This document shows positions 1 to 6,602 of a stretch of DNA of 9,940 bases, piece by piece (the stretch's first letter is position 1; each line of letters opens with the position of its first letter). The translations under genes were made by a program, and so were the position numbers. The stretch comes from Actinomycetes bacterium (GTDB lineage: Bacteria > Actinomycetota > Actinomycetes > Actinomycetales > Cellulomonadaceae). Where the stretch lies: contig JAEWEI010000349.1 of assembly GCA_023389545.1 (NCBI GenBank), positions 1 to 9,940 on the forward strand. Direction: 5' to 3'. The notes beneath the pieces were generated by a model. The model worked only from the letters and a program-made list of their open reading frames with translations, did no database searches and had not been told where the DNA came from.

Positions 1-976
1 GCGCGAGCCCGTGCGGCGCGACAGGCCGCGGCAGCCTCGAGCGGCTCGCGGGGCCCGACGCGACGTAGCCGCCACCGGCGACGGTGGCGAACCCGCGGGC
101 GGGCGCGCGCACCACGTCGAGGCCGAAGTACGCGGCCGGCCGGGGCGCGAACGCCCGGTAGCCGTCGAAGAGCGTGGGCACGTACAGGCCCGATCCCGCG
201 GTGACCTCGGTGACCACCGGATCCGCGGAGCTGGTCTCCAGCGACCCCGAGCCGCCCGAGTTCACCAGCTCCAGGTCCTTGCCCAGCACCTGCCACACGG
301 CGTCCAGCACCTGGCCGCGCCGGCGGGCCAGATCGGCCACCGAGGCCCGCTTGACCGCCCGCACGGCGAGGCTCGTGTCGGGCATCCCCGCGACCTGGGC
401 CTCGTAGAACATCACGCCGCGGATCTCGACGCCGGGGCGGCGCAGGATCTCGGCGGCGAGCCCGGCCGCGTCCTGCGGGGTGTGGACGGGTGAGCGTCGC
501 ACGCCGAGGTGCGCGGTCAACGGGCCGACCTGGATCCGCAGCGAGGCGTCGACGTCGAGGCACACCCGCAAGCGGTGGCCGCCGGACGCGGCGGCGCGCT
601 GCGCAAGGTCGACCTGGAGCACGTCATCGACCATGAGCGTCACCGCCGCCGCTGCCACCGGGTCCGCCGCCAGCTCGGCCAGCGCGCCCTCGTCCACTGT
701 GGGGTACCCCATCAGCACGTCGCGTACACCCTCGCTGACCAGCCATAATGCCTCGCGCAGCGAGTAGGCCATCACCCCGGAGAACCCCGGCCGGGCGAGC
801 ACCGCGTGGAGCACGTCCCGCACCCGGACCGACTTGCTCGCCACCCGCACGGGCACGCCCGCAGCGCGGCGCACCAAGTCATCGGCGTTGGCCTCGAGGG
901 CGTCTAGGTCGATCACCGCGAGCGGCGCCGGCAGTCCCTTGGTCGCGGCGTCGAGCCGCGTGCCGAGCATGCTCAT
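1..976 (-). CDS. PLP-dependent alanine racemase/D-threonine aldolase-fold enzyme (C-terminus cut by window edge)
   Basis: The frame is open from an ATG at 976 to the left edge, giving 325 codons of a protein I would expect to be about 400 residues long. The N-terminal part has the alanine-racemase-like barrel pattern: a beta strand ending in VIDLDALEAN (about 21-30), then RVASKSVRVRDVL, where Lys48 is the probable PLP-binding lysine. Later come FYEAQVAG, a NSGGSGS phosphate-loop-like stretch at 239-245, and a Gly-rich GGGY at 301-304, as in actinobacterial proteins labelled amino acid deaminase/aldolase. Known members of this fold act on D-threonine or D-serine; the substrate here cannot be read from the sequence. 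The start is supported by GGGAGAG just upstream; the second ATG at 970 is worse placed. It lies 132 bases downstream of the MFS gene on the same strand, where weak GC-rich inverted repeats (1020-1027 with 1050-1057) could end or pause transcription. From memory, similar proteins occur next to D-arabinono-lactone oxidases in other actinobacteria. Confidence 0.85.
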   Translation of the reverse strand, partial: MSMLGTRLDAATKGLPAPLAVIDLDALEANADDLVRRAAGVPVRVASKSVRVRDVLHAVLARPGFSGVMAYSLREALWLVSEGVRDVLMGYPTVDEGALAELAADPVAAAAVTLMVDDVLQVDLAQRAAASGGHRLRVCLDVDASLRIQVGPLTAHLGVRRSPVHTPQDAAGLAAEILRRPGVEIRGVMFYEAQVAGMPDTSLAVRAVKRASVADLARRRGQVLDAVWQVLGKDLELVNSGGSGSLETSSADPVVTEVTAGSGLYVPTLFDGYRAFAPRPAAYFGLDVVRAPARGFATVAGGGYVASGPASRSRLPRPVAPHGLA

Positions 977-1108
977 TGCACTCTCCCGGGTGTCGGGGGC
1001 CGTGAGGGCCCGCGTGGACCGGCGGCGACGGCGGGTGGTGCTGCTCCGGCGCCGCCGATGGCGCCAACAGCCAGCGCATGCCGGATCGTGCCCTGCATCA
1101 TGCCCCGG

Positions 1109-2374
1109 TCAGGTCGGCCCTGGGGCGGTTCCGGCCCGATCGTTCGGGCCGAGTCGCGCGGTGTCGCCCACGGGCGAGGTTGTGGTCCGGCGCGCGCCGA
1201 ACGCGGGGGCGAGCGCCACGATGACGAGCGCGAGCACCAGCGGCACCGCGAAGCCGAGGCGCAGGGACGATCCGACGCCGATGGCGCCGACCAGCACGCC
1301 GCCGAGCACCGCGCCCACGTAGTTGAAGCCATTGAGCCGGGCCACGACGGCGTCGGCGTGCTCGGGCGCCAGCGCCCCGGCTGCCGCGAAGCTGAGCGGC
1401 GCGATCGCCCCCAGGCCGAGGCCGGTGAGGGCGAATCCGACCACGGCGACGGCCGGCCCGGGCGCGAGGACCACGGCGAGCAGCCCGACGGCCCCCGTCA
1501 GCCCGGCGACCCGCACCACCGCGACCTGGCCCCAGCGGCGGACGGCGAGGTCGCCGAGCAGCCGGGACAGCAGCGTGGTCGCCAGGTAGGCGGCGAGTGC
1601 CAGCGGCGCCAGGTCCTCGGCGCGCAGGCCGTCTTGCAGGTAGATCGTGCTCCAGATCTGCGCGGCGGAGTCCACCACGAAGTACGCGACGACAGCGGCG
1701 CCCAGCAAGAGGATCCCGGACCAGGGGACCGTCCTCGCGGCGTGACGCTGCTCGGCGGTGGGTCCGAGGGGCACGTCGTGCGCGCGCCACCCGTCGCGAA
1801 GCACGCTGAGCGCGACGAGGGCGACGAGCACGGTGACGACGGGGATGGCGAGCTGCTGCGTCAGGTCGAGCGCCTCGTAGGCGATCACCGCGAGCGCGCC
1901 CACGATCGCCGCCGCCGACCAGGCCGCGTAGAAGCCCGTCAGGATGCTGCGTCCGTAGGCGCGTTGCAGCGCGACAGCCTGCATGTTCGTTCCCGCGTCG
2001 ACGAGCCCGAGCCCCAGCCCGTACAGCCCGAACCCCAGGAAGAACAGCCCACGTCCCGGCGCGAGTGCGATCGCCAACACCGCGAGCGCCACCACGCCGA
2101 GGCCGGCGACCAGCACCGCCCGGCTGCCCGGACCGCGCGCGATGCGGTCCGCGACCACTGTGCCCGCCCCCGCCATCACGCAGATGCCGAGGGTGACCAG
2201 CGTGACGACGCCGTCGCCAATGCCGAACCGCTCTTTGAACCCCGGCAGGCTCGCGACGAGCACCGCATACGCCAGGCCCTGCGCGCCGAAGGCCATCGCC
2301 ACCGCGCGCCGGGCTGGACGGGCGCCCGCCGGCGGCTGCGACGAGTCGCGCGAGCCGCCGGGGTCCTCGCTCAC
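1109..2374 (-). CDS. MFS transporter, YbjJ/MosC-like
   Basis: This 421-residue protein has about 12 hydrophobic segments in two halves separated by a hydrophilic stretch (about 205-225), the layout of a major facilitator superfamily carrier in the cytoplasmic membrane. The stretch GLGLGLVDAGTNMQAVALQ followed by YGRSILTGFYAAWSAAA resembles the YbjJ/MosC-like subgroup, which has a similar acidic-Asn motif and FHA(x)FS-type segment. RLLGDLAVRRWG in the second half is the repeat of the MFS loop motif. Substrates of this subgroup are mostly unknown, and export of a sugar or small metabolite is only a guess. The GTG start at 2374 overlaps the stop of the upstream TetR gene (GTGA, 4 bases), so the two are almost certainly co-transcribed and translationally coupled. 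The first ~22 residues and last ~30 residues are hydrophilic tails. Confidence 0.9.
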   Translation of the reverse strand: MSEDPGGSRDSSQPPAGARPARRAVAMAFGAQGLAYAVLVASLPGFKERFGIGDGVVTLVTLGICVMAGAGTVVADRIARGPGSRAVLVAGLGVVALAVLAIALAPGRGLFFLGFGLYGLGLGLVDAGTNMQAVALQRAYGRSILTGFYAAWSAAAIVGALAVIAYEALDLTQQLAIPVVTVLVALVALSVLRDGWRAHDVPLGPTAEQRHAARTVPWSGILLLGAAVVAYFVVDSAAQIWSTIYLQDGLRAEDLAPLALAAYLATTLLSRLLGDLAVRRWGQVAVVRVAGLTGAVGLLAVVLAPGPAVAVVGFALTGLGLGAIAPLSFAAAGALAPEHADAVVARLNGFNYVGAVLGGVLVGAIGVGSSLRLGFAVPLVLALVIVALAPAFGARRTTTSPVGDTARLGPNDRAGTAPGPT

Positions 2375-3072
2375 GCGTGCGCGCTCACGGGCTCCACGAC
2401 GCCGGGGATCACCGGGCCGTCGACGGGCTGCACCGTCGCCAGCGGCGCCGCTGACGACTGGGCGTCCGCCAGCGCGCCGAACTCGACCGTCTGCGTGGCG
2501 AGGTACTGGGCGAACCGGTGCAGCCCCTCGATCGTGGCCTCCTCGTCACCGTCGACGAGCCATGCGAGGGCGAAGCCGTCCACCGTGGCGACGACGGTGC
2601 GGGCGAGGCTGGACCGCGGCACGGCCCAGCTCACCTGGGCGCCATGCTCGATGCGCTCGAGGAACAGCTCGACGGCGCCCCGCGAGCCGCGGTACTGGTC
2701 GCTCGCCACCTGGTTGAGCTCGGAGTGCCGCAATGACGTGGTGGTGAGCTCATAACTGAGGAGCTGCGATCCGCGGTTGTCGCGGATTCCGCGCCAAAGG
2801 CCCTCGACGGCGAGCTCGAGCACTGTGGCCAGGTCCGCGTCCGGCGGGATCGCGGCCTCGGTCATGGCGAGGTTCTGCGTGGTGATCGCGTCGGCCACCG
2901 CGCGCAGCAGCTCGTCCTTGTCCTGGAAGCAGTAGTGGACGACGCCGAGGGACACCCCGGCCTCTGCGGCGACCGCTCGGACGGTGGCGGCGTCGATGCC
3001 GTCTCTGCTGGCGACCGCCAACGCGGCTTGGATGAGTTGCTCACGCCGCTCGGCGACTGGCAGACGATTCAT
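2371..3072 (-). CDS. TetR/AcrR-family transcriptional regulator
   Basis: This 233-residue protein has a TetR-type N-terminal DNA-binding domain: ERREQLIQAAL (helix 1), then a helix-turn-helix from about Thr30 to Phe49 with AEAGVSLGVVHYCFQDKDEL, the family's usual recognition-helix pattern. The C-terminal ~170 residues are helical and would form the ligand and dimer domain, so the ligand is unknown. I chose the ATG at 3072, which has a G-rich stretch about 8 bases upstream, because the family begins just before helix 1. A longer frame to 3135 adds only 21 non-conserved residues. The gene is divergent from the lactone oxidase gene and overlaps the MFS gene by 4 bases, so its likely role is ligand-relieved repression of the MFS operon, of itself and of the oxidase. 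The spaced GTCA/TGAC sites at 3163-3234 are the best operator candidates. The tail after about residue 205 is Ala/Pro/Val-rich and probably disordered. Confidence 0.92.
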   Translation of the reverse strand: MNRLPVAERREQLIQAALAVASRDGIDAATVRAVAAEAGVSLGVVHYCFQDKDELLRAVADAITTQNLAMTEAAIPPDADLATVLELAVEGLWRGIRDNRGSQLLSYELTTTSLRHSELNQVASDQYRGSRGAVELFLERIEHGAQVSWAVPRSSLARTVVATVDGFALAWLVDGDEEATIEGLHRFAQYLATQTVEFGALADAQSSAAPLATVQPVDGPVIPGVVEPVSAHA

Positions 3073-3150
3073 GGTTGGTTCCCCCCCGGAAATCCGCCGC
3101 GTGGTCTCGCACCGGCCAGTGCGAACTGCATCCACGCGCCCCCTTGCCTC

Positions 3151-3179
3151 ATTTCAACGGCGGTCATGACAATAGTCAA
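3151..3179 (-). promoter_or_regulatory. Candidate promoter for the TetR-MFS operon
   Basis: On the minus strand TTGACT (3179-3174; 5 of 6 matches to the -35 consensus) is followed after exactly 17 bases by TGAAAT (3156-3151; 4 of 6 to the -10 consensus). This would start transcription around 3144 and give a leader of about 70 bases before the TetR ATG. The -35 lies inside the GTCA/TGAC repeat array, as expected for an autorepressed regulator. It is inferred from sequence match only. Confidence 0.4.
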
Positions 3180-3234
3180 GGGAATCAGGCACTTGACTTG
3201 GACGGCCGCCCAGAATCAAGGTCAGCACATGACC
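3163..3234. promoter_or_regulatory. Array of GTCA/TGAC half-sites, candidate TetR operator region
   Basis: Six copies of GTCA or its complement TGAC fall in 72 bases: GTCATGAC (3163-3170, a perfect palindrome), GTCA at 3175, TGAC at 3194, GTCA at 3221 and TGAC at 3230. They combine into several dyads: TGAC-N4-GTCA (3167-3178), AGTCAAG-N11-CTTGACT (3174-3180 with 3192-3198) and GGTCA-N5-TGACC (3220-3234), the last straddling the start codon of the lactone oxidase. About 0.5 copies would be expected by chance. The array covers the candidate TetR promoter and the oxidase translation start, so a bound repressor could block both genes. The direct assignment to the neighbouring TetR protein is inference. 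Confidence 0.5.
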
Positions 3235-4581
3235 ACGGGCACGGGGCAACTCCGCTGGCAGAACTGGGCGCGCACGGAATCAGCGCACCCCGCGCAGGTC
3301 GCACACCCCCGCGACCTGGAGCACCTGGCCTCGATCGTACGTTCGAGGGACGGCCTGCGCGTGCGCGCCGTCGGCGCCGGGCACTCCTTCACCGGCGCGG
3401 CCGTCACCGACGGCATCCAGATCCGCATGGACGCGCTCAACCTGCTTGAGCGCGTCGACCCGCGCCCCGACGGGACGGCGCTTGTCACCGTCGGCGCGGG
3501 CATCCGCCTGCACGAGCTCAACCGGGTCCTCGCCGCGTGCGGGCTCGCAATGCGCAACCTCGGCGACATCGACAGGCAGACGCTCTCCGGCGCGATCTCC
3601 ACGGGGACGCACGGCACCGGCTCCCGCCTGGGCGGCCTCGCCACACAGGTGGTCGGCATCCGGCTCGTCACCGCGCAGGGCGACGTGGTCGACACCTCGC
3701 CCCAGCACCAGCCCGAGCTCTTCGAGGTTGCCCGGCTGGGCTTGGGCAGCGTCGGCGTGATCGCCGCGATCACCTTCGAGGCGGTGCCCGCGTTCCACCT
3801 GCGCGCGGTGGAGGAGCCGTTGCCGCTCGACGAGGTGCTCGAGCGGCTGGACGGCCCCGACGGCCTCGTCGACACCCATGATCATTTCGAGTTCTACTGG
3901 TTCCCCCATACCCGCCGCGCGCTGACCAAGAGCAACAACCGCGCGCCTGCCGATGCGGGGCCGCGGCTGAATCCGCTGCGCGGCTGGGTGGACGACGAGC
4001 TGCTGTCGAACGGCGTGTTCGCAGCCACGAACCGGCTCGCCGCCGCGGCGCCCGCCCTCACACCCCGGATCAACCGCATCGCGTCGCGGGCGCTGAGCGC
4101 GCGCGCCTACACCGCGCCCTCCCCCGACGTGTTCGCGTCTCCGCGCCGGGTCCGCTTCCGCGAGATGGAGTACGCCATTCCTCGCGACCGGGTGCGCGAG
4201 GTGCTGGCGGAGATCGACTCGTGGATCGACTCCTCAGCGGTCAACATCCCGTTCCCGCTGGAGGTCCGGTTCGCCGCGCCGGACGACGTCTGGCTCTCGA
4301 CCGCGCACGGCCGGTCGACGGCGTACGTCGCGGCGCACCAGTACCTCCACCTGCCCTACGGCCGCTACTTCCAGGCGGTCGAGCGGATCATGGCGCAGGT
4401 GGACGGCCGCCCGCACTGGGGCAAGCTGCACTGGCTGGACGCCGATCGCCTGTCCCAGCTCTATCCGCGCTTCGCCGACGCGTGCGCGGTGCGCGCCCAG
4501 GCCGACCCGGAGGGCGCGTTCTCGAACGAGTACGTCGACCGGGTGCTCGGTCCCGTCGCGGGGGCGGCCCACCAGTCCTGA
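3229..4581 (+). CDS. D-arabinono-1,4-lactone oxidase family FAD flavoenzyme
   Basis: This 450-residue protein belongs to the VAO/PCMH flavoprotein family with an ALO C-terminal domain. The FAD domain starts after PRDLEHLASIV and contains VRAVGAGHSF, where His52 sits at the position that binds FAD covalently in gulonolactone, arabinonolactone and alditol oxidases. ISTGTHGTG (about 123-131) is the second FAD-contact motif. HEF-type aromatic residues (HFEFYWFPHT) and the ALO signature HWGK at 396-399 lie in the substrate domain. The family oxidises aldono-1,4-lactones to enediol lactones (ascorbate-like products), passing electrons to O2 or, in M. tuberculosis Rv1771, to cytochrome c. The preferred substrate and acceptor here are not visible. 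It lacks a signal peptide and is probably cytosolic. The ATG at 3229 has AAGG seven bases upstream; a much longer frame from 2935 runs through the regulator gene and is not real. It probably shares an operon with the reductase 69 bases downstream. Confidence 0.93.
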   Translation: MTTGTGQLRWQNWARTESAHPAQVAHPRDLEHLASIVRSRDGLRVRAVGAGHSFTGAAVTDGIQIRMDALNLLERVDPRPDGTALVTVGAGIRLHELNRVLAACGLAMRNLGDIDRQTLSGAISTGTHGTGSRLGGLATQVVGIRLVTAQGDVVDTSPQHQPELFEVARLGLGSVGVIAAITFEAVPAFHLRAVEEPLPLDEVLERLDGPDGLVDTHDHFEFYWFPHTRRALTKSNNRAPADAGPRLNPLRGWVDDELLSNGVFAATNRLAAAAPALTPRINRIASRALSARAYTAPSPDVFASPRRVRFREMEYAIPRDRVREVLAEIDSWIDSSAVNIPFPLEVRFAAPDDVWLSTAHGRSTAYVAAHQYLHLPYGRYFQAVERIMAQVDGRPHWGKLHWLDADRLSQLYPRFADACAVRAQADPEGAFSNEYVDRVLGPVAGAAHQS

Positions 4582-4637
4582 GCGGCCATTCCTTACCGCG
4601 GAGATGGGAAGCCCAGCAGGCGGAACGCACAAGACAC

Positions 4638-4643
4638 GGGGAG
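4638..4643 (+). promoter_or_regulatory. Ribosome binding site deciding the start of the oxidoreductase
   Basis: GGGGAG lies 7 bases before the GTG at 4651 and 22 bases before the ATG at 4666. The spacing supports the GTG start, although the family's conserved sequence begins close to the ATG. Confidence 0.5.
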
Positions 4644-4650
4644 CCGCGTC

Positions 4651-5607
4651 GTGCTTGCCTGGACCATGAGCCGAGCAGTGGTCGCCCAGGCCTACGGCGG
4701 GCCCGAGGCCCTCGCCATCGTCGACGAGCCCGACCGGCCGCCAGGCCCCGGCGAGGTGCTCGTGGAGGTCCGCGCGGCGGGGGTCAACCCCGCCGACTGG
4801 AAGGCCTACTCGGGGCTGTGGGGCGCCGACCCGAGCCGGCTGCCGCTCCACCTGGGCTACGAGGTCGCGGGGACCGTGCTCGACGTGGGCCCCGGCGTCG
4901 AGGCGCCCCGCGTGGGCGACGAGGTGATCGCCTGGCCCGTCACCGGCGGGTACGCCGAGCGTGTCGTCGCTCCCGCGCGGGTGGTGGCGCCCCGCCCCGC
5001 CGGGCTCAGTTGGGCGCAATCCGCGGGCCTGCTGCTCACCGGCGCCGCCGCCGTGCACCTGCTCACGGCCACCCGCGTGGGCGCCGAGGACGTCGTGCTG
5101 GTCCACGGCGGATCAGGTGGCGTGGGGCGGATCGCCGTGCAGCTCGCGTTGCTCGAGGGGGCGCGGGTCGTGGCCACCGCCGGCCCCGCCGCGCATGACG
5201 ACCTGCGCCAGCTCGGCGCCATCCCGGTCGCCTACGGCCCGGGACTGCTGCAGCGGTTGCGGGCCGTCGCCGCGCAGACCGGCCCGTTCACCGTGGCGCT
5301 CGACACCGCAGGGACTGACGAGGCGCTGGACGCCTCCGCGACGCTGGTGGCCGACCGCAGCCGCATCGCGACGATCGCCGGCTTCGAGCGCGCCCGGGAG
5401 CTCGGCGTCCAGATGCTCGGCAACGGGCCCGGCGCCGATCCGGGCGACGACATCCGTGACGCCGCCCGCGCCCACCTGGCCCGCCTCGCGGACGAGGGCG
5501 TCCTCGATGTCACGGTGGCGCGCACGTACCCCCTGGACGACGCCGCGCGCGCCCATGCCGACAGCCGCAGCGGCCACGCGCGCGGGAAGCTGGTGCTGAT
5601 CCCGTAG
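4651..5607 (+). CDS. Zinc-free NADP-dependent oxidoreductase, quinone oxidoreductase (QOR) type
   Basis: This 318-residue medium-chain dehydrogenase/reductase has an N-terminal GroES-like domain (YGGPEAL, GEVLVEVRAAGVNPADWK, GYEVAGTVLDVGPGV, VGDEV) and a Rossmann domain with the NADP-binding loop HGGSGGVGRIA at about 152-162. The cysteines and histidines that bind zinc in alcohol dehydrogenases are absent, so it falls in the QOR/zeta-crystallin group, which reduces quinones or enones with NADPH. The end HARGKLVLIP is typical. The GTG start at 4651 is favoured by the ribosome binding site; ATG 4666 (MSRAVV) is the alternative and costs 5 residues. It is the second gene of the plus-strand pair after the lactone oxidase, with no hairpin between them. 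A role in handling the oxidase product or resulting oxidative stress is possible but unproven. Confidence 0.9.
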   Translation: MLAWTMSRAVVAQAYGGPEALAIVDEPDRPPGPGEVLVEVRAAGVNPADWKAYSGLWGADPSRLPLHLGYEVAGTVLDVGPGVEAPRVGDEVIAWPVTGGYAERVVAPARVVAPRPAGLSWAQSAGLLLTGAAAVHLLTATRVGAEDVVLVHGGSGGVGRIAVQLALLEGARVVATAGPAAHDDLRQLGAIPVAYGPGLLQRLRAVAAQTGPFTVALDTAGTDEALDASATLVADRSRIATIAGFERARELGVQMLGNGPGADPGDDIRDAARAHLARLADEGVLDVTVARTYPLDDAARAHADSRSGHARGKLVLIP

Positions 5608-5614
5608 CCCGCCC

Positions 5615-5686
5615 CGCGTAGTCCGCCACGCATCGGGCCGCCTCGCGCCGGGCCGGCGGCCAGGCGCCTTGACGCGGCGCTACGCG
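5615..5686. terminator. Inverted repeats between convergent genes, possible terminator
   Basis: Between the oxidoreductase stop (5607) and the end of the small minus-strand gene are GGCCGCC-N12-GGCGGCC (5636-5661), GCGCC-N7-GGCGC (5664-5680) and a wide perfect pair CGCGTAG/CTACGCG (5615-5621 with 5680-5686). None is followed by a T run. In a region this GC-rich some of these would appear by chance, so a bidirectional terminator role is only plausible. Confidence 0.3.
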
Positions 5687-5844
5687 TGCCGCTCGCGCAG
5701 CCGTGCCAGGTGGTCGTCGGCGGGGGCTGGCGCGGCGGCGACGTCCTGCGCGGTGAGCACGCCCGCCTGCTCGTCATCGAGGTCGGCCAGGCCCTTGATC
5801 GTCGCCTCCAGCACGTCCACGGGGATGCGCACCCGCAGGCGCAC
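5680..5844 (-). CDS. Small hypothetical protein (54 residues)
   Basis: I do not recognise this protein. The frame from a GTG at 5844 to a TAG at 5680 encodes a short protein starting MRLRVRIPVDVLEATIKGL, followed by an acidic, Ala-rich middle and a basic end (DDHLARLRERHA). Nearly all third codon positions are G or C, as in the real genes nearby. Upstream in the same frame this bias drops (ATT, CCA, GCA, AAA, TGT, GTA, CTT), which argues that coding begins about here and not at the in-frame GTG at 6030. GAGGGG at 5854-5859, nine bases before the GTG, is a fair ribosome binding site. A basic beta-like start followed by an acidic helix is all that can be said about its structure. It lies where cysS might have been expected downstream of ispF. 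It could also be the surviving 3' end of a larger gene. Confidence 0.45.
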   Translation of the reverse strand: MRLRVRIPVDVLEATIKGLADLDDEQAGVLTAQDVAAAPAPADDHLARLRERHA

Positions 5845-6077
5845 CCGGGGCGGCCCCTCACGGCGTGGAAGCGGCGCCGGCAGACTCCGCAGCTCCCCGG
5901 TGGGCGTTGGGCCGGTCGGCCCTCGGAGCGCTCCCACACGGGAGTCCGCGCGGGGCGGGGGGCGGTGCGTCGTCGTCACGAACGGGGACGGTACCGGACA
6001 TTTGCCCGCGGGTGCGAGACCTGGAATCACGCCGCGGCTCGTGGGACACTTCCGGCCGATCTGGGGCCCCGGGCGGC
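5845..6077. other. Stretch without a recognised gene between the small gene and ispF
   Basis: I see no supported gene, RNA or mobile element here. The frames open across it on either strand lack the G/C-ending codon bias of the true genes, or are shadows of ispF. Short palindromes (CGGTACCG at 5989-5996, GGGGCCCC at 6063-6070) are of the size expected by chance. A promoter for the small gene could lie here, but no convincing -35/-10 pair stands out. Confidence 0.5.
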
Positions 6078-6602
6078 TCAGCCGGCGGCGACGACCAACG
6101 CCGTGGCGATCGCCGCCACTCCCTCGCCGCGTCCCGTCAGGCCCAGACCGTCGGTCGTGGTGGCGGAGACGCTCACTGGCGCCCCGGCAGCCGCCGACAG
6201 CGCCGCGACCGCCTCAGCCCGGCGCGGTCCCAGACGCGGCCGGTTGCCGATCACCTGCACGGCCACGTTGCCGATGGCGAAGCCCGCCTCGCGGACCCGC
6301 CGTGCGGCCTCGGCGAGCAGCACAGTGCCCGCGGCCCCGCGCCACTGCGGCTCCGACGTCCCGAAGTGGCTGCCCAGATCGCCGATGCCCGCTGCCGAGA
6401 GCAACGCGTCGGCCGCGGCATGGGCCGCCACGTCGGCGTCCGAGTGGCCCTCCAGCGGCCGCTCCCCCGGCCACGCCAGGCCGGCCAGGTGCAGCACCGC
6501 GTCAGGCGCCGGGTTCACCGCGTACGCGTGCACGTCGACGCCGACGCCCGTGCGGGGGAGCACGACTCGACCGGCTTCTTGTGGGTCGCTGGGGTCGCTC
6601 AA
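6078..6602 (-). CDS. ispF: 2-C-methyl-D-erythritol 2,4-cyclodiphosphate synthase
   Basis: IspF catalyses the fifth step of the MEP isoprenoid pathway, closing CDP-methylerythritol 2-phosphate to the cyclodiphosphate with loss of CMP. It is normally a homotrimer with zinc at each active site. Numbered from the proposed start (174 residues), the metal ligands are visible as GVDVHAY (Asp23, His25) and GHSDADV (His53). [19 protein letters not shown] and the C-terminal [13 protein letters not shown] (149-161) complete the family pattern. I favour a TTG start at 6602: it overlaps the ispD stop as TTGA and has GGAG seven bases upstream, inside ispD. The usual N-terminus of the family begins near residue 16, so the GTG at 6563 (161 residues) remains possible, but its upstream region has no good ribosome binding site. 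It is the last gene of carD-ispD-ispF. No cysS follows. Confidence 0.93.
   Translation of the reverse strand: MSDPSDPQEAGRVVLPRTGVGVDVHAYAVNPAPDAVLHLAGLAWPGERPLEGHSDADVAAHAAADALLSAAGIGDLGSHFGTSEPQWRGAAGTVLLAEAARRVREAGFAIGNVAVQVIGNRPRLGPRRAEAVAALSAAAGAPVSVSATTTDGLGLTGRGEGVAAIATALVVAAG

Noticed and set aside
1020..1057. GC-rich inverted repeat CGGCGGCG-N22-CGCCGCCG between the MFS and PLP enzyme genes
   Set aside because: Such 8-base GC-only pairs with a 22-base loop are common by chance at this composition, so I do not call it a terminator.
1058..2755. 565-residue plus-strand frame opposite the MFS and TetR genes
   Set aside because: Composition is Arg/Gly/Asp/His-rich with no domain pattern, and it is an antisense shadow of two clear genes on the minus strand.
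3193..3221. Plus-strand promoter TTGACT-N17-TCAAGG for the lactone oxidase
   Set aside because: The -10 match is poor and would overlap the ribosome binding site, leaving no leader; TTGACT is better explained as part of the repeat array.
2935..3228. N-terminal extension of the lactone oxidase frame
   Set aside because: It overlaps the DNA-binding domain of the divergent TetR gene and is not conserved in the family; ATG 3229 has a ribosome binding site.
5988..5996. CGGTACCG palindrome and TACCGT as a -10 element
   Set aside because: There is no matching -35 at 16-18 bases, and 8-base palindromes are expected by chance in 10 kb.
5845..6030. Upstream extension of the small gene to GTG 6030
   Set aside because: The extension uses codons ending in A or T much more than neighbouring genes and is Pro/Arg-rich without structure.
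6063..6070. GGGGCCCC palindrome downstream of ispF as terminator
   Set aside because: It has no loop and no longer stem can be drawn around it.
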